35,203 bases of DNA, taken from Gammaproteobacteria bacterium. Lineage in GTDB: Bacteria; Pseudomonadota; Gammaproteobacteria; Enterobacterales; Alteromonadaceae. Both the position numbers and the translations under genes were made by a program. This document shows positions 19,352 through 31,833 of this stretch, piece after piece. The stretch covers positions 1 to 35,203 of the forward strand of contig JAIXSW010000015.1 in NCBI GenBank assembly GCA_027484495.1, written 5' to 3'. Each line of letters begins with the position of its first letter. Position 1 is the stretch's first letter. The notes beneath the pieces were generated by a model. It did no database searches. It was not told where the DNA came from and saw only the letters and a list, made by a program, of their open reading frames with translations.

Positions 19352-21093
19352 GAAAGAGCAACGGCCGTCAGGCAAAGAGCCGCAAACAACCCACTTTAAT
19401 CAGCTGGCGTTTTGCTTTTGTCGTGCTGACACTGTCCACCGTATTTGTTGGATTAATTGCGCGCGCCGCTTATTTACAGGTGATTGAGCCGGACAAACTG
19501 ATTGCTCAGGGCGACTTACGCTCATTGCGCGTCAAGTCGGACGATGTATTGCGAGGCATGATCACCGACCGGAATGGTGAAGAGCTGGCCGTCAGCGTGC
19601 CGGTTGAATCGATTTATGCCGACTCAAAAATGGTGATTGAAGCCGGTGCCAATAAAGACCAGCGCCGCTGGCATGCCTTAGCAGAAATGCTGCAGGTGAC
19701 ACCGGAAGAACTGACCAAGAAAATCGCCAGCGACAAGAAAAAACGCTATGTCTATCTGCAGCGTCAGGCCAGTCCTGCGACTGTCGACTACATCCGCAAA
19801 CTAAAAGTACCGGGTGTTTATTTTAAACAAGAATCTAAACGTTATTACCCATCAGGTGAAGTGACCGCGCATATCCTTGGTTTCACTAACGTTGACGATC
19901 ACGGTGTGGAAGGTGTCGAGCGGCAGTTTGACAGTATTTTAAAAGGCACGCCGGGTCGTAAGCTGGTGCGTAAGGATGCCAAGGGCCGCGAAATTGAAGT
20001 GCTGGAGCAGGAAGACGCCACAGCATCCCGCAATTTACAGCTGTCGATTGACCAGCGCATCCAGGCGGTGGCGTATCGTGAGCTGAAAAAAGCCGTGCTG
20101 ACCTTTGGTGCAGCTTCAGGCTCGCTGGTGCTGGTCGACGTGCACACCGGTGAAGTGCTGGCGATGGTGAATAGTCCGTCGTATAACCCGAATAACCGCA
20201 AGAATACTGCGGTACACCGGTTCCGTAACCGCGCCATCACCGACACTTTTGAGCCGGGTTCAACCATTAAGCCATTGCCGGTGTTAGCGGCACTGGAAAA
20301 TGGCACAGCCAACATGAATACCGTCATTGCAACCGGCCACGGCACTATTATGGTCGGTGGGCGTCGGGTGCAGGATACCAATGGCTACGGCGATTTGGAC
20401 CTGACCGGCATTATGCGCAAGTCATCTAACATTGGCGTGACTCGTCTGGCACTCGGTATGCCGCACGAAGAACTGCTTGATATGTATTACGACATGGGGA
20501 TTGGTTCTGATACCGGTCTTGGCCTGGTTGGTGAAAGTGCCGGTATGTTGCGTGAACGCGCGCGCTGGTCTGATCATGAACGCGCTACTTTATCTTTTGG
20601 TTACGGCTTGTCTGTGACTGCAGTACAACTGGCTAAAATGTATTCGGCGATTGCCAATGGTGGCGTTGTCCGTCCGCTCACGCTGTTAAAATCTGACCAG
20701 CCACCGGCCGGTAAACAAGTGGTTTCGGAACAATATGCCGACGCCATGGTTGAGATGCTGGAACAAGTGACAGAAAAAGGCGGTACAGCAACTAAAGCCC
20801 GCGTACCGGGTTACCGCGTTGGCGGTAAAACAGGGACTGCGAAAAAAGCCATTGCCGGTGGTTATGGTAATGACTATATCGGTTCATTCGCCGGTATTGG
20901 GCCGATCTCCAGCCCACGCCTGGCCTGTGTAGTGATTATTAACGAACCCAGCGGTGATTATTATTATGGCGGTGAAGTGGCGGCTCCGGTGTTCAGCACT
21001 GTGATGGGAGCTGCGATGCAACTGCTGAATTTACCACCTGATGGCAATGACAGCCGTATTACCAAGGTGACCGGAGGTCCCGATGCAGGTTAA
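19348..21093 (+). CDS. ftsI: Peptidoglycan transpeptidase FtsI (PBP3)
   Basis: 581 aa; DRNGEELAVSVPVESIYADSK; catalytic EPGSTIKP; SSN; KTGTAKK. Confidence 0.98.
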   Translation: MRKSNGRQAKSRKQPTLISWRFAFVVLTLSTVFVGLIARAAYLQVIEPDKLIAQGDLRSLRVKSDDVLRGMITDRNGEELAVSVPVESIYADSKMVIEAGANKDQRRWHALAEMLQVTPEELTKKIASDKKKRYVYLQRQASPATVDYIRKLKVPGVYFKQESKRYYPSGEVTAHILGFTNVDDHGVEGVERQFDSILKGTPGRKLVRKDAKGREIEVLEQEDATASRNLQLSIDQRIQAVAYRELKKAVLTFGAASGSLVLVDVHTGEVLAMVNSPSYNPNNRKNTAVHRFRNRAITDTFEPGSTIKPLPVLAALENGTANMNTVIATGHGTIMVGGRRVQDTNGYGDLDLTGIMRKSSNIGVTRLALGMPHEELLDMYYDMGIGSDTGLGLVGESAGMLRERARWSDHERATLSFGYGLSVTAVQLAKMYSAIANGGVVRPLTLLKSDQPPAGKQVVSEQYADAMVEMLEQVTEKGGTATKARVPGYRVGGKTGTAKKAIAGGYGNDYIGSFAGIGPISSPRLACVVIINEPSGDYYYGGEVAAPVFSTVMGAAMQLLNLPPDGNDSRITKVTGGPDAG

Positions 21094-22594
21094 CCGACTC
21101 CAGCGCTGGTTGACTCCGTTCAAAGCGACTGCCGCAGGGCAGTCGCTTTGTGCGTTAGAGAAGCTGCCAGAAATAACTGCCACTGCAGATCTGCAGTACA
21201 ATTCTAAACATCTGAAAAATGGTGATATTTTTCTCGCACTGCCCGGTGTCGGTGGTCATGGCAACCGCTATATCCGTCAGGCGCTCAGTAGCGGTGCTGC
21301 GCTGATCCTGACCGATAGTCTGGCTGACAGTGACGCCGGTCTTGAACTGGAACCACAGGTCTGTGTCTGGCCGGATTTGCTGACTGTGTTACCGGCGCTG
21401 GTCAGCAGTTTTTATCAGGATGCCGCCCAGCGGCTGGAACTGATTGGTATCACCGGCACCAACGGTAAATCCAGTACAGCGATTTTTGTGAATCAGCTGT
21501 CTGACTTGCTTGGCAAGCCGGCTGCGGTCATTGGCACTTTGGGTTATGGTTCATATCAGTCGCTGACGCCGTTACAAAATACCACGCCTCATCTGGTTGA
21601 TTTGCATCGCATTTTTTACGGTTTTTGCGAGCAAGGCCGTTTACGCAGTGCGATGGAAGTATCCTCGCATGCGCTGGTGCAACAGCGCGTGGCCGGTCTG
21701 CAGTTTAAAGTCGCGGTGTTTACTAATTTAAGCCGTGATCATCTGGACTATCACGGCACGATGGAAGCTTATGGCGCTGCCAAAGCGCAGCTGTTTCGTG
21801 CAGAGCAATGTCAGACCGCGGTGATTAACGTGTCTGACGACTTTGGCAAAACACTGGCTGCTGCATGCGAAGTACCGGTGCTGGTCTATGGCCGTCTGGC
21901 TGATTGTGCCGGTCATCCGCAATATTTGGGCTATGACCACCTGCGCTCAGACGGCAAAGGTTTTCAGCTGCGCCTGCACAGTCATCTGGGTGACTTCGAT
22001 TTACAAATTCCGTTACTGGCTGAATTTAACGTACAAAATGTGCTGGCCGCGGTCGGTGCCTTATTACAGTGCGGCCACAAACTGTCTGCCATTGTTGACG
22101 CCGTGAAAAAACTCAAAGCGGTCGCCGGCCGGATGGAACTGTGGCATTTTCCCGACCATGTGTCGCTGGTGGTGGATTATGCGCATACACCTGATGCACT
22201 GAAACAAAGCTTGCAGGCGCTGCGGCAACAAAGCCGTGGCCGGATCTGGTGTGTATTTGGCTGTGGTGGCGATCGCGACAAAGGCAAACGACCTTTAATG
22301 GGACAAATCGCCGAACAGCACGCGGATCATGTTATCATTACCGCTGACAACCCCCGCACTGAAGCTGTACTCGATATCTGTAAAGACATTGCTGCCGGTA
22401 TGCAAACCGGCGCCAACTGCCAGATCGAACCTGATCGGGAATCCGCCATTAAACTGGCCCTGATTGAAGCCCACGCGCACGACATGATCCTGGTGGCCGG
22501 TAAAGGCCACGAGAGTTATCAGATATTGGGAAATACCGTGCGGGACTATGACGAACGTAAATTTATCAATGATTTATTGGCGGAGATGAGCTGA
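21083..22594 (+). CDS. murE: UDP-MurNAc-L-Ala-D-Glu:mDAP ligase
   Basis: ITGTNGKSSTAIF; DYAHTPDALKQSLQALR; DNPRTEAVLDI (mDAP-recognition motif). Confidence 0.97.
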   Translation: MQVNRLQRWLTPFKATAAGQSLCALEKLPEITATADLQYNSKHLKNGDIFLALPGVGGHGNRYIRQALSSGAALILTDSLADSDAGLELEPQVCVWPDLLTVLPALVSSFYQDAAQRLELIGITGTNGKSSTAIFVNQLSDLLGKPAAVIGTLGYGSYQSLTPLQNTTPHLVDLHRIFYGFCEQGRLRSAMEVSSHALVQQRVAGLQFKVAVFTNLSRDHLDYHGTMEAYGAAKAQLFRAEQCQTAVINVSDDFGKTLAAACEVPVLVYGRLADCAGHPQYLGYDHLRSDGKGFQLRLHSHLGDFDLQIPLLAEFNVQNVLAAVGALLQCGHKLSAIVDAVKKLKAVAGRMELWHFPDHVSLVVDYAHTPDALKQSLQALRQQSRGRIWCVFGCGGDRDKGKRPLMGQIAEQHADHVIITADNPRTEAVLDICKDIAAGMQTGANCQIEPDRESAIKLALIEAHAHDMILVAGKGHESYQILGNTVRDYDERKFINDLLAEMS

Positions 22595-23970
22595 TGATCA
22601 CATTAATGGCCAGTGAAATAGCTACGGCGTTATCGGCCCGCTTAGTCGGTGCTGATGTTGCAATTAACAGCGTCAGTACGGATAGCCGGCACATCGCGCC
22701 CGGTGATTTATTTATTGCCCTGCAAGGGCCGAATTTTGACGGCCATAAGTTTGCCGAAGAAGTTGTGAATAAAGGAGCCTGTGCGCTGGTGGTGACCCGG
22801 CACCTGGATGTGCCGGTCCCACAATTAATAGTGGCGGATACCCGGCTGGCGTTAGGTCAGTTAGGTGCACTGGTCAAAAGTAAGCTGCAACTGAAAACTG
22901 TTGCAGTGACCGGCAGTGTTGGTAAAACCACGGTCAAAGAAATGATTGCTGCGATTTTATCGCGCATCGGCAACGTGCTGGCGACCGCCGGCAACTTTAA
23001 TAACGAGATCGGCGTACCGCTGACCTTATTGCGGCTGAACGAAAGCCACAATTTTGCTGTGATGGAGCTCGGCGCCAATCACTTGGGTGAAATTGCGTAT
23101 ACCAGCTCGCTGGTGAAACCGGATGTCGCGATGATCACCATCGTCGCTCCGGCGCATATTGAAGGCTTTGGCGATATTTTTGGCGTTGCCCGTGCTAAGG
23201 GCGAAATTTACAGCGGGTTATCAGCCGGCGGTACCGCGATCCTGCCGCTGGATTCGGAATATCACGGTTATTGGTTACCTAAAGTCCAGCATCTGCAGGT
23301 GCAGAGCTTTAGCGCCACGCAACTGGCTGATATCTATGCCGATAACATTGAACTGGACGCTGAAGGCTGTGCCGGTTTTGAGTTACATTCGCCGCAAGGT
23401 CACTGCTTTATTCAGTTGACGTTGCCGGGCAAACACAATGTGCATAATGCCTTAGCGGCCACCGCCGCAGCGCTCGCGCTCGGTGCCAGTCTGACTGATG
23501 TGCAGCTTGGCCTCGCTGCAATGCAGCCGGTCAAAGGCCGTATTAACGTTTATCAGCCAAAAGCCGGACTGCGCATTATCGACGATACCTACAATGCCAA
23601 TGTGGAATCAGCTAAAGCGGCCATTGATTTATTGGCCTCTTATGGCGGTCAGCGTTACCTAGTACTGGGTGATATGGGCGAATTGGGCCCGGACGCACGG
23701 ATTTACCACGAAGAAGTGGGTATCCATGCCAAACAGGCGGGAATTAACGGGCTGTTTACCTTAGGCGTGTTGTCACAGAACGCCAGCGAACTATTCCATC
23801 AGCAAGGCGCACATTTCAGTTCCCGCGATCACCTGCTGGCCAAATTGCATACCTTGTTACAGCACAAAGAAGAAGTATCCATTCTGGTCAAAGGCTCGCG
23901 CAGCGCCCGGATGGAATTAGTCGTTCAGGACTTGCTAGAAAGATGTCAGCAGGAGACACGCGCATGTTAG
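22594..23970 (+). CDS. murF: UDP-MurNAc-tripeptide:D-Ala-D-Ala ligase
   Basis: [50 protein letters not shown]. Confidence 0.97.
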   Translation: MITLMASEIATALSARLVGADVAINSVSTDSRHIAPGDLFIALQGPNFDGHKFAEEVVNKGACALVVTRHLDVPVPQLIVADTRLALGQLGALVKSKLQLKTVAVTGSVGKTTVKEMIAAILSRIGNVLATAGNFNNEIGVPLTLLRLNESHNFAVMELGANHLGEIAYTSSLVKPDVAMITIVAPAHIEGFGDIFGVARAKGEIYSGLSAGGTAILPLDSEYHGYWLPKVQHLQVQSFSATQLADIYADNIELDAEGCAGFELHSPQGHCFIQLTLPGKHNVHNALAATAAALALGASLTDVQLGLAAMQPVKGRINVYQPKAGLRIIDDTYNANVESAKAAIDLLASYGGQRYLVLGDMGELGPDARIYHEEVGIHAKQAGINGLFTLGVLSQNASELFHQQGAHFSSRDHLLAKLHTLLQHKEEVSILVKGSRSARMELVVQDLLERCQQETRAC

Positions 23971-25046
23971 TTTGGTTAGCCGAGTTTCTGACTCAATATA
24001 TCAATGCCTTTAACGTCTTCAGCTATCTGACGTTCCGCGCCATTCTTGGCGTACTGACCGCTTTATTGCTGAGTCTGTATTTCGGCCCGAAACTGATTGC
24101 AGCACTGCAACGCCTGCAAATCGGCCAGACTGTGCGCAATGACGGGCCGGAGAGCCATTTTTCTAAAAAAGGCACTCCGACTATGGGCGGTTTGCTGATT
24201 TTAGGTTCAATCGGTATCAGCACACTGCTGTGGGCCGACCTGAGTAATAAATACGTTTGGGTAGTGTTGTTTGTGCTGGTCGCATACGGCTGGATTGGTT
24301 TTATCGACGACTACCGCAAAGTCATCCGCAAAGACCCAAAAGGCCTAATCGCGCGCTGGAAATATTTCTGGCAATCGGTGTTCGCGCTGGTGACGGCGAT
24401 TTTTCTGTATGTCACCGCAGAACGGCCGGCGGAAACAGCTTTACTGGTGCCTTTTGTCAAAGACGTATTGCCGCAACTTGGGCTGTTTTTCCTCGTGACC
24501 ACTTATTTTGTCATGGTCGGTTTTTCCAACGCGGTCAACCTGACCGATGGGCTGGACGGTCTTGCCATAGTGCCGACCGTGATGGTCGCGGCGGCATTTG
24601 CCATCATTGCTTATGTCAGTGGTAATGCGGTGTTCGCTAACTATCTGAATATCCCACATTTACCTTTAACTTCAGAACTAGTGGTGGTCTGTACCAGTAT
24701 GGTCGGCGCCGGCCTTGGCTTTTTATGGTTTAACACCTATCCGGCACAAGTGTTTATGGGCGACGTGGGCTCGTTAGCCTTAGGCGCATTACTGGGCGTG
24801 ATTGCGGTGCTGGTGCGGCAGGAAATTGTGCTGATTGTGATGGGTGGTATTTTTGTCATCGAAACGATGTCGGTGATCTTGCAGGTCGGTTCTTACAAAT
24901 TACGCGGTCAGCGCATCTTCCGCATGGCGCCTATCCATCACCATTATGAATTAAAAGGCTGGCCGGAACCGCGCGTGATCGTACGCTTCTGGATCCTGTC
25001 GATTATTTTTGTGCTGATTGGTTTAGCGACCTTAAAACTGCGTTAA
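23964..25046 (+). CDS. mraY: Phospho-MurNAc-pentapeptide transferase
   Basis: [64 protein letters not shown]; start reassigned from 23943. Confidence 0.97.
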   Translation: MLVWLAEFLTQYINAFNVFSYLTFRAILGVLTALLLSLYFGPKLIAALQRLQIGQTVRNDGPESHFSKKGTPTMGGLLILGSIGISTLLWADLSNKYVWVVLFVLVAYGWIGFIDDYRKVIRKDPKGLIARWKYFWQSVFALVTAIFLYVTAERPAETALLVPFVKDVLPQLGLFFLVTTYFVMVGFSNAVNLTDGLDGLAIVPTVMVAAAFAIIAYVSGNAVFANYLNIPHLPLTSELVVVCTSMVGAGLGFLWFNTYPAQVFMGDVGSLALGALLGVIAVLVRQEIVLIVMGGIFVIETMSVILQVGSYKLRGQRIFRMAPIHHHYELKGWPEPRVIVRFWILSIIFVLIGLATLKLR

Positions 25047-25066
25047 CGCAAAAGGAAAATTCTCGC

Positions 25067-26401
25067 ATGACAAAGCTGTTTCAGGGCAAAAGAGTAGCGG
25101 TGATTGGGCTTGGGGTGACCGGGCTTGCTACTGTGCGTTTTTTGCTGAAACAAGGCGTCAAGCCGGTGCTGATGGATACCCGCTTAAAAGTTGCGGGCAT
25201 CGAGACCATTCCGGCGGAAAAAGTCGATGGCATTTATTTTGGTGAACTGGACGCAAACCGGCTGGCACGGATGGATGTGCTGCTGGTAAGTCCAGGCCTT
25301 GATACCAGCCATCCGGCTATCCGTTTCGCTACAGCGCAAGGCGCACAGCTGATGGGCGATGTGGAATTATTTGCCCTTTGCAATGAAAAACCGGTGGTGG
25401 CAGTCACAGGCTCAAACGGCAAATCGACGGTCACTAAGCTGACCGAACATATGCTCAATTGCAGTGGGATCAATGCCTTAGCTGCAGGGAATATCGGTCT
25501 GGCCGTACTCGATGCGCTGGAAAGAACCGACGCGAAAGTGTACGTACTGGAGCTTTCCAGTTTTCAGCTCGATACCACACATAGTTTAAAACTGCGTGCT
25601 GCTGCCAATTTGAATGTGACGGAAGATCATCTCGACCGTCACGGTACGATGGCCGCCTATACCGCGGCCAAACAACGGATTTTCCTGCATACCGATGTGG
25701 CGATCTACAACGCCGAAGATCCACTGACGCGTCCGCTCGGTTGTGCAGCGCCCCAGATCGGCCTGAACCTGCAACAATCGCAGGATGGTTATGGTCTGGT
25801 GCAACAGCAGGGCGAAACCTGGCTGCTGGTCGACGGTGCCGCTTTGTTGCCGGTAGCTCAGATGTCGATGGTTGGCCGGCACAATCAATTTAACGCCTTG
25901 GCGTCCTGTGCCTTAGCGTTGGCGGTCGGTTGCAGCCGCGAGGCGCTGGTACAGGCGTTAAAAACCTATCAGCCGTTACCGCATCGTTGTGCTTTGGTAG
26001 CTGACCATGCCGGTGTGCGTTGGGTCAATGATTCCAAGGCGACCAATGTCGGCGCGACGTTGGCGGCGATCGCAGGCCTGCGTGCTGATGTACCGGGCAA
26101 GTTAATTCTGATCGCCGGTGGCGACGGTAAAGGCGTTGACTTTACTGAGTTATCAACGGTGTTACGCCAACAGGTTGATCAGGTGATCACGCTTGGACGC
26201 GATGGTCCGGCGATTGCGGCATTAGTACCCGGCAGCATCGAAGTGGCTGATTTGACGGCCGCGGTAAAACAGGCTGCGGCACTGGCCCGCGCCGGTGACA
26301 TGGTGTTGTTATCGCCGGCTTGTGCCAGCCTCGATATGTTTAAAAATTACGAAGAACGCGGCCGTTTATTCGCTGATGCTGTGCTGCAGGTGATCAAATG
26401 A
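25067..26401 (+). CDS. murD: UDP-MurNAc-L-Ala:D-Glu ligase
   Basis: VTGSNGKSTVTKL; NVTEDHLDRHGTMAAYTAAK; WVNDSKATNVGAT; LSPACASLDMFKNYEERG. Confidence 0.97.
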   Translation: MTKLFQGKRVAVIGLGVTGLATVRFLLKQGVKPVLMDTRLKVAGIETIPAEKVDGIYFGELDANRLARMDVLLVSPGLDTSHPAIRFATAQGAQLMGDVELFALCNEKPVVAVTGSNGKSTVTKLTEHMLNCSGINALAAGNIGLAVLDALERTDAKVYVLELSSFQLDTTHSLKLRAAANLNVTEDHLDRHGTMAAYTAAKQRIFLHTDVAIYNAEDPLTRPLGCAAPQIGLNLQQSQDGYGLVQQQGETWLLVDGAALLPVAQMSMVGRHNQFNALASCALALAVGCSREALVQALKTYQPLPHRCALVADHAGVRWVNDSKATNVGATLAAIAGLRADVPGKLILIAGGDGKGVDFTELSTVLRQQVDQVITLGRDGPAIAALVPGSIEVADLTAAVKQAAALARAGDMVLLSPACASLDMFKNYEERGRLFADAVLQVIK

Positions 26402-27597
26402 AAGCGTGGTTAGTGCAACAGGGCGATCAGTTAATCGAACATTGGGTCGACTGGTGGCGGGCGGAAGATGGTGTCAGTTATGACCGTTTTTTCTTTACGC
26501 TGATGATCCTGTTGCTTGGTATTGGTTTTGTGATGGTGACCAGCGCCTCAGTGCCGGTAGCGGAACGGTTATTTGGTGACCCGCTGCATTATGCTATCCG
26601 TCATTTGGTGTACATCCTGATCGGCATTGGCTGTGCTTATCTGGCGCTGAATGTGCCGATAGACCGCTGGTTGCAGGGCAGTATGGTGTTGTTGGTGCTG
26701 GGGATCCTCGGGCTTATCGCCGTATTGGCCTTTGGCCGTAACGTCAATGGCAGTACCCGCTGGCTCTATGTTGGCCCTATTGGTATTCAGGCAGCAGAAC
26801 CGGCTAAATTATTCTTTTTTATCTACCTGTCGAGTTATCTGGTGCGCCGGCATGAAGAGGTCATCGAAAACTTTAAAGGCTTTTTAAAACCGTTATTGGT
26901 GCTGTTTGTGTTTGCAGTGTTGCTGTTGATGCAGCCTGACCTTGGTACTGTAATTGTGATGTTCGGCACCAGCGTGGTGCTATTGTTTTTAGCCGGTGCC
27001 AAGCTTTGGCAGTTTTTTGGTTTGATCCTGACCGGCCTTGCATCGATGGCGGTATTGATTGTCTACAGCGAATACCGCTGGCGACGGGTGACCGCGTTTC
27101 TGGACCCCTGGGCCGATCCGTTTGGCAGCGGTTACCAGCTGACGCAATCGCTGATGGCGTTTGGCCGTGGTGGTTTGTCCGGCCAGGGCCTCGGAAATTC
27201 GGTACAAAAGCTGGAGTACCTGCCGGAGGCGCATACTGACTTCATACTCGCGATCATCGCAGAGGAAACCGGCTTATTAGGTGTTATGACGGTCGCGGGT
27301 TTGCTGTTTTTGATGCTGGTGCGAGCCCTGTGGATTGGGAAACGCGCCGTGCAAAAAGGCATGAGTTTTCATGGCTTTCTGGCGTATTCCATCGCGATCT
27401 GGATTGGCTGTCAGACCTTCGTCAATATCGGTGTTGCGACCGGTGCTTTGCCAACGAAAGGCCTGACGCTGCCATTTGTCAGCTCTGGCGGCAGTAGTCT
27501 GGTAATTATGCTGGTGGCTGCTGCCATTGTGCTCAGAATCGATTTTGAAGTACGCCTCAAAGGTAAACATGCGATCAGCGGAGGCGTTCATGCCTGA
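26398..27597 (+). CDS. ftsW: Peptidoglycan glycosyltransferase FtsW
   Basis: 399 aa SEDS protein; GSTRWLYVGPIGIQAAEPAKL; LPEAHTDFILAIIAEETGLLG; LPFVSSGGSSLVI. Confidence 0.97.
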   Translation: MKAWLVQQGDQLIEHWVDWWRAEDGVSYDRFFFTLMILLLGIGFVMVTSASVPVAERLFGDPLHYAIRHLVYILIGIGCAYLALNVPIDRWLQGSMVLLVLGILGLIAVLAFGRNVNGSTRWLYVGPIGIQAAEPAKLFFFIYLSSYLVRRHEEVIENFKGFLKPLLVLFVFAVLLLMQPDLGTVIVMFGTSVVLLFLAGAKLWQFFGLILTGLASMAVLIVYSEYRWRRVTAFLDPWADPFGSGYQLTQSLMAFGRGGLSGQGLGNSVQKLEYLPEAHTDFILAIIAEETGLLGVMTVAGLLFLMLVRALWIGKRAVQKGMSFHGFLAYSIAIWIGCQTFVNIGVATGALPTKGLTLPFVSSGGSSLVIMLVAAAIVLRIDFEVRLKGKHAISGGVHA

Positions 27598-28705
27598 ACT
27601 CGCCATGCCGGAGGATCCGGCGAACGCGCTGAGGCCAACAGTACTGATCATGGCCGGTGGTACCGGTGGTCATATCTTTCCGGCGCGCGCAGTAGCCGAT
27701 GTGTTGGCTGCTGACGGCTGGGTTGTGCACTGGCTCGGCACTGCAGATCGGATGGAAGCGCGCCTGGTACCGGAATTTGGTTATCCGCTGCATACGATCA
27801 GCGTTGCCGGATTACGTGGCAAAGGCTGGCGTTCGTTGTTGCAGGCGCCATGGATGTTATGGCGCTCCGTCGCTCAGGCCCGCTCGCTGGTGAAGCAGCT
27901 ACGGCCCGGTCTGGTGCTTGGTTTTGGCGGATACGCCAGTGGTCCCGGTGGTTTGGCGGCCTGGCTCGATGGCATTCCGCTGGTGATCCATGAGCAAAAT
28001 GCTGTGGCCGGAACCACGAATAAACTGTTGGCGCGGATCGCCGATCAGGTGCTGGTCGCGTTCCCACAAGCCTTTTCCAATCTGCCACAGCGACTTGTGT
28101 TGGGAAATCCGGTACGCCAGGCGCTGATCGGCTTAAATCCGCAGAATTATTTGCAGAAAAGCTTAAATATTTTGATCGTCGGTGGTAGTTTAGGAGCCAG
28201 GGTTTTTAATCAGGTCTTACCGCCGATCCTGAAGCAGGCCGCGGCTTCTGGCCAGATCAAGGTGCGCCATCAGACCGGGCAACTTGAACTGGCGCAAACC
28301 GAATTGGCATATGCCAGCAAGCCGGCCAATCTTGAAGTGCAAGTCACTGCTTTTATTGACGATATGGCCGAAGCGTATCGTTGGGCTGATTTGGTGATTT
28401 GCCGGGCCGGCGCGCTGACTGTCAGTGAAGTGGCTTGTGTCGGCGTGGCTGCGCTGTTTGTGCCGCTGCCGACTGCAATCGATGACCATCAGACGGCGAA
28501 CGCCAGTGTGTTGGTATCGAAACAGGCCGCGTTATTACTGCCTCAGGCTGAATTAAAACCGGAAACATTAGTGCCGCTGCTGCAAAGCTGGTTGTCAGAT
28601 AAGACTCCACTGGCGCACATGGCACAACTGGCACGTTCTTGTGCCATCGACGATGCAGCCGAGCAGGTTGCAGTTGTTTGTCGACGTCTGACAGGTGTGA
28701 ATTAA
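27590..28705 (+). CDS. murG: UDP-GlcNAc transferase MurG (start set at MPELAM)
   Basis: [52 protein letters not shown]; overlaps ftsW by 8 nt. Confidence 0.97.
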   Translation: MPELAMPEDPANALRPTVLIMAGGTGGHIFPARAVADVLAADGWVVHWLGTADRMEARLVPEFGYPLHTISVAGLRGKGWRSLLQAPWMLWRSVAQARSLVKQLRPGLVLGFGGYASGPGGLAAWLDGIPLVIHEQNAVAGTTNKLLARIADQVLVAFPQAFSNLPQRLVLGNPVRQALIGLNPQNYLQKSLNILIVGGSLGARVFNQVLPPILKQAAASGQIKVRHQTGQLELAQTELAYASKPANLEVQVTAFIDDMAEAYRWADLVICRAGALTVSEVACVGVAALFVPLPTAIDDHQTANASVLVSKQAALLLPQAELKPETLVPLLQSWLSDKTPLAHMAQLARSCAIDDAAEQVAVVCRRLTGVN

Positions 28706-28706
28706 T

Positions 28707-30164
28707 ATGATAATGAAAACCATGCACCCGGAAAAAACTGCAATGCGTCGTGTTGATTGCATTCATTTTGTCGGGATTGGTGGTGCAGGGATGGGCGGTA
28801 TCGCCGAAGTCCTGCTCAATGAAGGTTACAAAATCTCCGGCTCAGACTTGGGCCCGAATCCGGTGGTCGAACGCCTGACGTCATTGGGCGCTGAAATCAA
28901 GTTTGGTCATGCGGCGGAGAATATCCGGGGCGCCAGCGTGGTTGTGGTCTCCAGTGCAATCAAAACGGACAATCCGGAAGTGAATGCGGCGCTGGAACAA
29001 CGCATCCCGGTGGTGCGCCGTGCGCAAATGCTGGCCGAACTGATGCGGTATCGTCATGGCATCGCCATCGCCGGGACCCATGGCAAAACGACGACGACCA
29101 GCCTGGTATCGTCAATTTTCGCTGAAGCCGGTGCAGATCCGACTTTTGTCATTGGTGGTTTGTTAAATTCAGCCGGCACCAATGCACGCTTGGGCACAGG
29201 TCGTTACCTGATTGCTGAAGCCGATGAAAGTGATGCGTCTTTCCTGCATCTGCAGCCGATGGCCGCCATTATTACCAATATCGAACCGGACCATATGGAA
29301 ACCTACCAGGGTGATTTCGAGAAAATGAAATCAACCTACCTGGAGTTCTGCCACAACCTGCCATTTTACGGCGCTGTAGTGTTGTGTATTGATGACCCGG
29401 TACTCCGCGAACTGATGCCGCGGATTGGCCGCACTGTGATCACTTATGGATTTAGCGACGATGCGGACTACCGCATCAGTGATTTCAGTCAGTCCGGTAC
29501 CAGAACGCATTTTGTTGTGACAGATCCGGCCAAACAGAGCCGAAGCATCGAGTTAAACCTGGCAGGCCGTCACAACGCGTTAAACGCCACCGCTGCGTTT
29601 GCCATGGCGCAGGATGAAGGGGTTGCCGAAGCAGCCATCTTATCGGCATTCAGTAAATTTGAAGGTATCGGTCGTCGCTTCCAGCAGTATGGTGAGTTTG
29701 ATACCGGCCGTGGCAAAGTGCTGTTAGTTGACGATTATGGCCACCATCCCAGTGAAGTGGCGGCGACAGTTGCGGCCGCGCGCAATGCCTGGCCAACACG
29801 TCGTTTAGTGATGGCATATCAGCCACACCGTTACACCCGCACCCGCGATTTATATGAAGATTTTGCCAAGGTGCTGTCGACAGTCGACAGCCTGTTGTTA
29901 CTTGAAGTCTACAGTGCCGGTGAAGCGGCCATCGCAGGCGCCGACAGCCGCAGCTTATGCCGCAGCATCCGGGCCCGTGGTCAGCTTGATCCGATCTATG
30001 TCGCAACACCAGCCGACTTACCGGCAGCTTTAGCGGATGTACTGCAGGACGGCGATGTACTGATGACGCAGGGCGCCGGGAATATCGGTGCACTGGCGAA
30101 ACAGCTGGCCGCACAGCAATTGAATATCGAAGTGATGAAACAAAGTGCCGGGAGAGCATCATGA
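28707..30164 (+). CDS. murC: UDP-MurNAc:L-Ala ligase
   Basis: [55 protein letters not shown]. Confidence 0.98.
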   Translation: MIMKTMHPEKTAMRRVDCIHFVGIGGAGMGGIAEVLLNEGYKISGSDLGPNPVVERLTSLGAEIKFGHAAENIRGASVVVVSSAIKTDNPEVNAALEQRIPVVRRAQMLAELMRYRHGIAIAGTHGKTTTTSLVSSIFAEAGADPTFVIGGLLNSAGTNARLGTGRYLIAEADESDASFLHLQPMAAIITNIEPDHMETYQGDFEKMKSTYLEFCHNLPFYGAVVLCIDDPVLRELMPRIGRTVITYGFSDDADYRISDFSQSGTRTHFVVTDPAKQSRSIELNLAGRHNALNATAAFAMAQDEGVAEAAILSAFSKFEGIGRRFQQYGEFDTGRGKVLLVDDYGHHPSEVAATVAAARNAWPTRRLVMAYQPHRYTRTRDLYEDFAKVLSTVDSLLLLEVYSAGEAAIAGADSRSLCRSIRARGQLDPIYVATPADLPAALADVLQDGDVLMTQGAGNIGALAKQLAAQQLNIEVMKQSAGRAS

Positions 30165-31075
30165 GCAGTAAATTTGGCAAAGTCGCCGTGATGTTTGGTG
30201 GCACTTCAGCTGAGCGGGAAGTGTCGTTAAAGTCCGGTGCTGCAGTGCTCAAAGCATTACAGGCACAAGGCATTGATGCTCATGCTTTTGATCCAAAAGA
30301 CCAACCGCTCAGTGCGCTGGAAGCTCAGGCTTTTGACCGCGTGTTTATTGTATTGCATGGCCGTGGTGGTGAAGATGGCACCATGCAGGGCGCGCTGCAA
30401 CTGCATGACATACCGTATACCGGTTCTGGTGTATTGGGTTCAGCCCTGGCGATGGACAAAATTCGCTGCAAATTTCTGTTCAGCGCGCATGGCTTACCGA
30501 CAGCGCCATTTCGCGTCGCACAAAAAGGCGACGACATTGATTACGCCGCAATGCTGGCCGAGCTCAATGGCAAAGTGATGGTTAAACCGGCCAATGAAGG
30601 TTCCAGTATCGGTATGTCTGCAGCCACTACGGCGGCAGAGTTGGAACAGGCGTTAGCGCTGGCGTTTGAGTATGATGATGCTGTGTTAGTTGAACAGTGG
30701 ATCAACGGTCGTGAATTTACCGTGTCAATGCTGGACGGTCAGGCTCTGCCGGTGATTGAAATGCGCACGCCGCGGGCTTTTTATGATTACGAAGCCAAAT
30801 ATCAGTCGAATAGCACCGAATATCTGTGTCCGGCGCCAATCAGCGCTGAACAAACCGCCAGTTTGCAACAATCGGCGATGGCCGCGTTTAAAGCGGTCGG
30901 CGCCAGTGGCTGGGGTCGTGTCGATGCGATGCTCGACAGTGACGGCCAGTTCCGCTTGCTGGAAGTGAATACGGTGCCGGGCATGACCGAAAAATCGCTG
31001 GTGCCGATGGCCGCCCGTGCTGCTGGTTACAGCTTTGAGCAGCTTGTGGCAAGAATTTTAGAGCAGGCGCTATGA
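30161..31075 (+). CDS. ddlB: D-alanine:D-alanine ligase
   Basis: [69 protein letters not shown]. Confidence 0.97.
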   Translation: MSSKFGKVAVMFGGTSAEREVSLKSGAAVLKALQAQGIDAHAFDPKDQPLSALEAQAFDRVFIVLHGRGGEDGTMQGALQLHDIPYTGSGVLGSALAMDKIRCKFLFSAHGLPTAPFRVAQKGDDIDYAAMLAELNGKVMVKPANEGSSIGMSAATTAAELEQALALAFEYDDAVLVEQWINGREFTVSMLDGQALPVIEMRTPRAFYDYEAKYQSNSTEYLCPAPISAEQTASLQQSAMAAFKAVGASGWGRVDAMLDSDGQFRLLEVNTVPGMTEKSLVPMAARAAGYSFEQLVARILEQAL

Positions 31076-31833
31076 AAGCATTGCGTCAGAGCCAGAAAAC
31101 GCCTTACACGCCGGCATTTGTCGGCGGTGTGGTGTTTTTTCTCTGCGCAGTGGCCTTAGTCATCTGGTTTGGGATCAAGGTCAGTCACTGGGTACAGCAC
31201 CAGCAGACGGCTCCGATCAAACAAGTGAAACTCTATGGTGATTTCGGCCATATCCAGCCGGGGCAACTGCACAGCAAGTTGCAACAGCATCTGGTTGGCA
31301 ATTATTTCAAACTGGATGTCGACGAAGTCGCCGCCTTTTTGCAGCAACAACCTTGGGTGCATCAGGTCGCGGTACGCAAGCAGTGGCCCGGCACCCTGGT
31401 GGTGGTGGTGACTGAACACAGTCCGGTGGCGATCTGGAACAAAGACTATCTGCTGAACAAACGCGGCGAAGTGTTCCGCGCGCCGTTGGAACAACTGCAG
31501 GCAGCGTTGCCAAAACTGTTTGGCCCGGAAGGGGCAGAGCAGGACGCACTGAGTATGTACGGTAAAGTGCAGGCACTGTTGGCGTTACATCAGTTTGATG
31601 CCGCAGGCTTATCGGTCACTGAGCGTTTTGCCTGGGAAGTCCAGCTCAGTAACGGTATCGCCCTGAAATTGGGCCGCGAAGATACATTAAAACGGGTACA
31701 GCGATTTATCGACCTGTATCCGGTGGTGGTAAAACATAAACCGGAAGCGATAGTACAAGTCGATTTACGGTATGACACAGGATTGGCGGTGCAGTACGCG
31801 CCTCCGGTGATAACGGAAAAGAGAAAAGCATGA
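31072..31833 (+). CDS. ftsQ: Cell division protein FtsQ
   Basis: 253 aa; single TM, POTRA-like region with VHQVAVRKQWPGTLVVVVTEHSPVAIWN; position ddlB-ftsQ-ftsA. Confidence 0.96.
   Translation: MKALRQSQKTPYTPAFVGGVVFFLCAVALVIWFGIKVSHWVQHQQTAPIKQVKLYGDFGHIQPGQLHSKLQQHLVGNYFKLDVDEVAAFLQQQPWVHQVAVRKQWPGTLVVVVTEHSPVAIWNKDYLLNKRGEVFRAPLEQLQAALPKLFGPEGAEQDALSMYGKVQALLALHQFDAAGLSVTERFAWEVQLSNGIALKLGREDTLKRVQRFIDLYPVVVKHKPEAIVQVDLRYDTGLAVQYAPPVITEKRKA

Noticed and set aside
29650-30273. 207-aa minus-strand ORF opposite murC and ddlB
   Set aside because: Fully antisense to well-supported genes, low-complexity Arg/His/Pro/Ser-rich composition, no recognisable domain.
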